DNA from: Phocaeicola faecicola | GTDB lineage: Bacteria; Bacteroidota; Bacteroidia; Bacteroidales; Bacteroidaceae | Direction: 5' to 3' | Length of the DNA stretch: 64,000 nt | Assembly: GCF_013618865.1 (NCBI RefSeq) | Contig: NZ_JABSOE010000020.1 | Coordinates: forward strand, 1-64,000 | Made by a program: the position numbers and the translations under genes | In this document: in pieces, positions 58,588 to 64,000 of the stretch | Numbering within the stretch: the stretch's first letter is position 1 | Layout: every line of letters starts with the position of its first letter | Notes under the pieces: generated by a model | What the model was told of the DNA's origin: nothing | Databases searched by the model: none | What the model saw: only the letters and a program-made list of their open reading frames with translations

Positions 58588-58761
58588 TGCCGCACCCGTT
58601 GCCGCCTGCCTCCGGTCTGCCGTTTCCGCAGCAACGCTTTCCGGAAGCAGACGGCCCCTACTCTTCCCCCTCATTCCATCAAAAACAGCAAGAGAAAGCC
58701 GGCATTTGGCATTAAATGTAAATAAATTATAAAATCCCCGACCCTCATTTAAACTAATTCT

Positions 58762-58769
58762 TAAATTTG
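58762..58769 (+). promoter_or_regulatory. -7 element of the RND efflux operon
   Basis: TAAATTTG lies 7 bp before the ATG at 58777 and 37 bp before the ATG at 58807, which favours the second as the true start. No -33 TTTG is seen at the right spacing. Confidence 0.5.
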
Positions 58770-58806
58770 CTGTCAAATGAAAAATAATCAGAACAAATTT
58801 AAGAAT

Positions 58807-59886
58807 ATGGATAAACGCATCAAATGGGGAATTGTTACGTTAATAGGAGTCGGCCTGATCGGATTGGGAGTGCGCTCCTTTACTCCACGGGAAAATGAAG
58901 AATTAAATGCAGCCGAAAAGGATGCTCCTAAGCGGGAAAACAAAAGAATACTGAATGTCAACGCTCAGGTCATCAAGCCACATATCATTACAGACCAGAT
59001 ATTCGTCAGCGGCCGACTGATGCCGGACGAGGAGGTAGACCTTTCTTTCGAGACCTCTGGAAAAATCATTGACATCAATTTCACAGAAGGCAGTCTGGTT
59101 ACCGAAGGACAATTGCTGGCAAAAGTCAACGACAGTCAGCTGAAAGCCCAGCTGGCACGTCTGGAAGCCCAGAGACCGCTGGCAGAAGACAGGGTATTCC
59201 GTCAGAATGCCCTGTTGCAGCGCGACGCTGTCAGTAAGGAAGCCTACGAACAGGTAAAGACCGAACTGGCTACCCTGCACGCCGATATCGAGAATGTCAA
59301 GGCCAATATTGCCATGACCGAACTGAGAGCTCCGTTCGACGGCATCATCGGATTGCGGCAAGTCAGCACGGGTGCGTACGCCTCGCCTACTACCATCATT
59401 GCCAAACTCACCAAGATTACTCCGCTGAAGGTGGAATTTGCCGTACCGGAACGCTATGCACGGCAGATCAAGAAGGGCACCAACCTGTCGTTCAGCATCG
59501 AAGGACGACTGGAACCGTTTGATGCGAAAGTATATGCCACCGAGTCCAGCATCGACCCGGAAACCCACACACTGACTGTCCGCGCACTCTATCCGAACGC
59601 ACAGGGAGAACTCCTGCCGGGTAGATATGCCGACATCCAGCTGAAACAGAATGAGATAAAGGATGCCATCGCCATACCGTCGGAAGCCATCGTACCGGAA
59701 ATGGGCAAAAACAAGGTCTTCGTATACCGTTCGGGAGTGGCCCAGCCGGTGGATGTGAAGATCGGTATCCGTACGGAAGCCGAAGTACAGATTGTCCAGG
59801 GACTTTCTGTGGGAGACACCATACTGACCTCAGGTACCCTGCAGTTGCGCATGGGAATGCCGGTCACCTTAGACAACATCAACTAA
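58807..59886 (+). CDS. RND efflux periplasmic adaptor protein
   Basis: This 359-residue membrane-fusion protein begins with an anchoring hydrophobic helix (~5-25), then a lipoyl-like domain, an alpha-hairpin (LARLEAQRPLAEDRVFRQNA) and beta-barrel and membrane-proximal domains (TLTVRALYPNAQGELLPGRY, AIPSEAIVPEMGKNKVFVY). It bridges the RND pump and the outer-membrane channel. The start at 58807 rather than 58777 is chosen from the promoter position. It is followed after 13 bp by the pump gene. Confidence 0.94.
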   Translation: MDKRIKWGIVTLIGVGLIGLGVRSFTPRENEELNAAEKDAPKRENKRILNVNAQVIKPHIITDQIFVSGRLMPDEEVDLSFETSGKIIDINFTEGSLVTEGQLLAKVNDSQLKAQLARLEAQRPLAEDRVFRQNALLQRDAVSKEAYEQVKTELATLHADIENVKANIAMTELRAPFDGIIGLRQVSTGAYASPTTIIAKLTKITPLKVEFAVPERYARQIKKGTNLSFSIEGRLEPFDAKVYATESSIDPETHTLTVRALYPNAQGELLPGRYADIQLKQNEIKDAIAIPSEAIVPEMGKNKVFVYRSGVAQPVDVKIGIRTEAEVQIVQGLSVGDTILTSGTLQLRMGMPVTLDNIN

Positions 59887-59899
59887 TACTGCCTGCCTT

Positions 59900-62800
59900 A
59901 TGAACATTTCAGAACTTAGTATCCGCAGGCCGGTATTGGCTACCGTGCTGACCATCATCATCCTGCTGTTCGGTATGATCGGTTATACCACGCTGGGGGT
60001 GCGTGAATATCCGTCAGTGGACAACCCCATCATTTCGGTTACCTGCAGCTATTCGGGTGCCAATGCCGATGTCATCGAGAACCAGATTACCGAACCCCTG
60101 GAACAGAATATCAACGGTATCCCGGGTATCCGCTCGCTTTCGAGTGTGAGCCAGCAGGGACAATGCCGTATCACGGTTGAATTTGAACTGTCGGTCGACC
60201 TGGAAACGGCAGCAAACGACGTGCGCGACAAGGTGTCACGTGCCCAGCGCTACCTTCCCCGCGACTGTGACCCTCCTACCGTATCCAAGGCGGACGCCGA
60301 TGCCAGCCCGATCCTGATGGTGGCCATCCAGAGTCCCAGCCGTTCTCTTCTTGAACTGAGTGAAATTGCCGACCTGACCGTAAAGGAGCAGTTGCAGACC
60401 ATCTCGGACGTGAGCAGTGTATCCATCTGGGGAGAAAAGCGATACTCCATGCGTATCTGGCTGGACCCGACCAAAATGGCGGGATACGGCATCACCCCGG
60501 TGGACATCAAGACAGCGATGGACAATGAAAACATCGAACTTCCTTCGGGAAGTATCGAAGGTAATACCATGGAGCTGACGCTGCGTACCATGGGACAGAT
60601 GCACAGTGCCGACGAATTCAATAACGTGGTATTGAAAGAAGTCAACGGAAGAGTCATCCGCTTGAGCGACGTGGGATACGCGGAACTGGGAGCCGCCGAC
60701 ATCAAAAGTTACATGAAGATGAACGGCGTACCGATGGTGGGTGTCGTAGTCATCCCCCAGCCCGGTGCCAACCACATTGAAATTGCCGATGCCGTATACG
60801 AACGTATGGAGCAGATGCGCAAGGACCTTCCCGATGACGTGGACTTCACCTACGGCTTCGACAACACCAAGTTCATCCGTGCTTCCATCGCAGAAGTGGA
60901 AAGTACCGTATACGAAGCCTTTGCACTGGTAATCATCATCATCTTCCTGTTCCTGCGCGACTGGCGTGTCACCCTGATTCCGTGTATCGTGATTCCGGTT
61001 TCACTGATCGGTGCCTTCTTCGTGATGTACGTGGCCGGCTTCTCCATCAACGTACTGACCATGCTGGCCGTCGTACTTTCCGTGGGACTTGTGGTGGACG
61101 ATGCCATCGTAATGACGGAAAACATCTATATCCGTATCGAGAGGGGAATGAAGCCCTTCGATGCCGGTATCGAAGGAGCGAAGGAGATTTTCTTTGCCGT
61201 CATTTCCACCACCATTACCCTGGTGGCCGTGTTCCTCCCCATCGTATTTATGGAAGGTACCAGCGGACGACTGTTCCGCGAGTTCAGTTTTGTGGTGGCC
61301 GGTTCGGTGATCATTTCTTCTTTCGCCGCCCTGACCTTCACTCCGATGCTGGCTACCAAACTGCTGGTACACCGTGAGAAACAAAGCTGGTTTTACCGAA
61401 AGACAGAACCTTTCTTCGAAGGCATGAACCGCCTCTATGAGCGGTCGCTGAATGCCTTTCTGAAGAAAAGGGTCATCGCCATACCTTTCACGCTGGTCAC
61501 CCTGGCCATCATTGGCATCCTGTGGAGTACCATTCCTGCTGAAATGGCCCCGCTGGAAGACCGGTCGAAAATCAACATCACCACCCGTGCTGCCGAAGGA
61601 GCCAGCTACGAGTACATCCGTGACTATACGGAAGACATTTCACGGCTTACCGACTCCATCATTCCCGATGCAGAAGCCATTACGGCCCGTGTAAGCAGCG
61701 GTAGCGGTTATGTGAGCGTCACCCTGAAAGACCTGAAAGACCGTGACTACAGCCAGATGGAAGTGGCCGAAAAACTGTCACAGGCCATCCGGACCAAGAC
61801 CAAGGCACGTGCCTTCGTACAGCAGCAGTCGTCGTTCGGAGGCAGAAGAAGCAGCATGCCTGTACAGTATGTACTTCAGGCCACCAGTCTGGAGAAACTG
61901 GAAAAGGTGCTGCCCGAGTTCCTGAACCAGGTGTACAGCAATCCGGTATTCCAGATGGCCGACGTCGACCTGAAATTCAGCAGCCCGGAAGTACGCGTCG
62001 AAATCAACCGCGACAAGGCAGGAACCATGGGAGTCAGTGTCAAAGACATTGCACAAACCCTGCAGTACGGTCTGAGCGGACAGCGAATGGGATATTTTTA
62101 CATGAACGGCAAGCAATATGAGATTTTGGGACAGATCAACCGCCAGCAGAGAAACCAGCCGGCGAACATCAAATCCATCTATATTCGGAACGATAAAGGG
62201 GAAATGATCCAGCTGGACAACCTGGTGGAATTTGTGGAATCCATCGCTCCTCCCAAACTCTATCACTACAACCGCTTCCTGTCGGCTACCGTATCGGCCG
62301 GTCTGGCTGAAGGAAAGACCATCGGAGAGGGACTGGAGGAAATGGACAAGATTGCCGCCGCTACCCTTGACGATACCTTCCGTACCGCCTTGTCGGGCGA
62401 CTCGAAGGATTATCAGGAAAGTTCTTCCAGCCTGATGTTTGCCTTCATCCTGGCCCTGATCCTGATTTACCTCATCCTGGCTGCCCAGTTCGAGAGTTTC
62501 AAGGATCCTTTCATCATCATGCTGACGGTTCCGCTGGCCATTGCCGGTGCCCTGATATTCATGTATGCCAACGACATCACCATGAATATCTTCAGTCAGA
62601 TCGGTATCATCATGCTGATCGGTCTGGTGGCCAAGAACGGTATCCTTATCGTAGAGTTTGCCAACCAGAAGCAGGAGGCCGGGGAAGATAAGCTGACTGC
62701 CATACGCGATGCCGCCCTGCAGCGTCTGCGCCCGATCCTGATGACCAGTGCCTCTACGGTACTCGGTCTGATTCCGCTGGCCTTTGCCACCGGCGAAGGT

Positions 62801-62935
62801 GCCAACCAGCGTATCGCCATGGGAACGGCCGTTGTGGGAGGAATGCTGGTTTCCACCTTCCTTACCATGTACATCGTACCGGCTATTTATTCATATATAT
62901 CTACTAACCGTATCCGTAAACAGAAAAAAGCATGA
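59900..62935 (+). CDS. RND efflux transporter permease
   Basis: This 1011-residue inner-membrane pump has 12 helices and two large periplasmic loops in the HAE-1 family layout. The proton-relay aspartates lie in VVDDAIVMTENIYIRIE, and AKNGILIVEFANQKQEAG near the C terminus is typical. The N terminus, SIRRPVLATVLTIIILLFG, is the first helix. It exports drugs, bile salts or other amphipathic compounds; the substrate cannot be told. The stop overlaps the TolC-like start by four bases. Confidence 0.97.
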   Translation: MNISELSIRRPVLATVLTIIILLFGMIGYTTLGVREYPSVDNPIISVTCSYSGANADVIENQITEPLEQNINGIPGIRSLSSVSQQGQCRITVEFELSVDLETAANDVRDKVSRAQRYLPRDCDPPTVSKADADASPILMVAIQSPSRSLLELSEIADLTVKEQLQTISDVSSVSIWGEKRYSMRIWLDPTKMAGYGITPVDIKTAMDNENIELPSGSIEGNTMELTLRTMGQMHSADEFNNVVLKEVNGRVIRLSDVGYAELGAADIKSYMKMNGVPMVGVVVIPQPGANHIEIADAVYERMEQMRKDLPDDVDFTYGFDNTKFIRASIAEVESTVYEAFALVIIIIFLFLRDWRVTLIPCIVIPVSLIGAFFVMYVAGFSINVLTMLAVVLSVGLVVDDAIVMTENIYIRIERGMKPFDAGIEGAKEIFFAVISTTITLVAVFLPIVFMEGTSGRLFREFSFVVAGSVIISSFAALTFTPMLATKLLVHREKQSWFYRKTEPFFEGMNRLYERSLNAFLKKRVIAIPFTLVTLAIIGILWSTIPAEMAPLEDRSKINITTRAAEGASYEYIRDYTEDISRLTDSIIPDAEAITARVSSGSGYVSVTLKDLKDRDYSQMEVAEKLSQAIRTKTKARAFVQQQSSFGGRRSSMPVQYVLQATSLEKLEKVLPEFLNQVYSNPVFQMADVDLKFSSPEVRVEINRDKAGTMGVSVKDIAQTLQYGLSGQRMGYFYMNGKQYEILGQINRQQRNQPANIKSIYIRNDKGEMIQLDNLVEFVESIAPPKLYHYNRFLSATVSAGLAEGKTIGEGLEEMDKIAAATLDDTFRTALSGDSKDYQESSSSLMFAFILALILIYLILAAQFESFKDPFIIMLTVPLAIAGALIFMYANDITMNIFSQIGIIMLIGLVAKNGILIVEFANQKQEAGEDKLTAIRDAALQRLRPILMTSASTVLGLIPLAFATGEGANQRIAMGTAVVGGMLVSTFLTMYIVPAIYSYISTNRIRKQKKA

Positions 62936-64000
62936 AGCGACTGATTACTATTTTTGCCCTCTTGCTGGGAATGGGAAGTACCTTATCCGCCCAGTATACA
63001 TACGACTTGAAGCAGTGTCTGGAAGAAGGGCTGCAGAATAATTACTCACTCCGTATTTCACGGAATACGGAACAGATTAGCAAGAACAATGCGACGCTGG
63101 GAAATGCCGGATTTTTACCGACCATCGACCTGACTGCGGGATATAAGGGCGACTTGAACAGCAGTGATACGGAATACCGGGACGGGAGCGCGAAACTCAG
63201 CAGCCGCAATGCCTACGACCAGACCCTTGATGCGGGAATCGACCTGAACTGGACCTTGTTCGACGGGTTTCAGATCAGTACCACCTACAAGCAGCTGAAG
63301 GTGCTGGAACAGCAGGGAGCTACCAACACCCGAATTGCCATCGAAGATTTCATTGCGACGCTTACTGCGGAATACTTCAACTATATCCAGCAGGAAATCC
63401 GTCTCAAGAATTTCCGCTATGCCGTCTCGCTGTCCAAAGAGCGGTTGCGCATTGTGGAAGAGAGGTATCATATCGGTAACTTCTCCCGCCTGGATTATCA
63501 GCAGGCCAAGGTAGACTTCAATGCCGACAGTGCCCAGTACATGAAACAGCAGGAACTGGTGCATACCTCGCGCATCAACCTGAATGAACTGATGGCAAAC
63601 GAAGACGTGGACCGCCCGATACAGGTAAAGAACTCGGTAATCGACCTGAATCACTCGCTCCAGTTTGCCCAATTGTGGGAATCGACCCTGCAGACCAATG
63701 CCAGCCTGCTGAAAGCAGACCAGAATACGACACTGGCCCAGCTGGACTACAAGAAGATTCTGTCCAGAAACTATCCTTACCTGAAACTGAATGCCGGATA
63801 CGGATATACCCTGAACCGGTATGACATCAACAGCATCAAGCAGCGCAACAACTGGGGATTCAGCGGAGGAATTACCGTAGGCTTCAATATCTTCGATGGA
63901 AACCGGAGAAGAGAAAAAAGGAATGCAAGTCTTGCCATCCGCAACTCACAACTGGAGAGAGAACAGCTGGAACAGGCGCTGCGTGCCGACTTCAGCAATC
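62932..64000 (+). CDS. TolC family outer-membrane efflux protein (partial, runs off the window)
   Basis: The open frame of at least 356 residues starts with a signal peptide (MKRLITIFALLLGMG, cleavage near SAQ) and is still open at the window end. The sequence has the TolC-type repeats of long helices and beta-strands: IRLKNFRYAVSLSKERLRI, GNFSRLDYQQAKVDFN and LNLNAGYGYTLNRY-like segments. It would be the outer-membrane channel of the RND system. The ATGA overlap with the pump gene indicates translational coupling. The C-terminal third is beyond the window. Confidence 0.93.
   Translation, partial: MKRLITIFALLLGMGSTLSAQYTYDLKQCLEEGLQNNYSLRISRNTEQISKNNATLGNAGFLPTIDLTAGYKGDLNSSDTEYRDGSAKLSSRNAYDQTLDAGIDLNWTLFDGFQISTTYKQLKVLEQQGATNTRIAIEDFIATLTAEYFNYIQQEIRLKNFRYAVSLSKERLRIVEERYHIGNFSRLDYQQAKVDFNADSAQYMKQQELVHTSRINLNELMANEDVDRPIQVKNSVIDLNHSLQFAQLWESTLQTNASLLKADQNTTLAQLDYKKILSRNYPYLKLNAGYGYTLNRYDINSIKQRNNWGFSGGITVGFNIFDGNRRREKRNASLAIRNSQLEREQLEQALRADFSN

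Noticed and set aside
1-64000. CRISPR arrays and rRNA operons
   Set aside because: No regularly spaced direct repeats and no conserved rRNA segments were seen on either strand.

Overview
The window looks like a chromosomal segment from a Bacteroidales gut bacterium (Bacteroides/Phocaeicola type). Many genes are preceded by the Bacteroidetes promoter TTTG-N19/20/21-TAnnTTTG, and Shine-Dalgarno sequences are not evident. Ribosomal protein S16 carries a long Ala/Lys/Glu-rich tail, several families are Bacteroidetes-specific (DUF4199, DUF4834, DUF6048, DUF6452, DUF5689), and there are TonB-dependent receptors, fimbrillin-like lipoproteins and a C10 protease. No rRNA, CRISPR array or intact insertion sequence was seen.

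Layout. 0.1-1.3 kb: a frameshifted tyrosine-recombinase remnant. 1.5-7.7 kb: cytidylate kinase-like protein, polyphosphate kinase, a YfcE-type phosphodiesterase, dTDP-glucose 4,6-dehydratase and a PurF-like protein that lacks the usual N-terminal cysteine. 8.0-8.3 kb (minus strand): a compact RNA unit of SRP RNA plus two identical tRNA-Thr(UGU) genes. 8.5-15.7 kb: a plus-strand run of DUF4199 protein, glycosyltransferase, DUF6452/DUF6048 pair, MntP, ApbE, OPT transporter and an esterase. 15.8 kb: rpsP.

16.4-19.1 kb is an AT-rich accessory island with a C10 (streptopain-like) protease lipoprotein translationally coupled to a small BACON-like lipoprotein, and a third small lipoprotein gene broken by an in-frame stop. 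19.2-34.0 kb (minus strand) is the most interesting block. It has two consecutive gene sets, each with a TonB-dependent receptor and an exported endonuclease/exonuclease/phosphatase-family enzyme, plus surface-type lipoproteins, one of which fuses a fimbrillin-like domain to a DRGH-type DNA/RNA endonuclease. No SusD is present. I infer a nucleic-acid (DNA/RNA/phosphate) scavenging locus, analogous in layout to a polysaccharide utilization locus.

34.2-64 kb is mostly housekeeping: CorC-like protein, aroA, a metal ABC permease, tsaE, an Imm17-like protein, trxA, dnaE, psd-pssA, tadA, yraN, birA, a MATE pump, pyrH, ettA, panB, zupT, a radical SAM DNA-repair-associated protein, a DMT transporter, and an RND tripartite efflux operon whose TolC-like gene runs off the window end. 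Gene starts were moved downstream of the longest open frame for ppk1, rfbB, dnaE, psd, the DUF6452 gene, the MmcQ/YjbR gene and the RND adaptor. For ppk1, rfbB, dnaE and psd, promoter elements lie downstream of or overlap the upstream Met.
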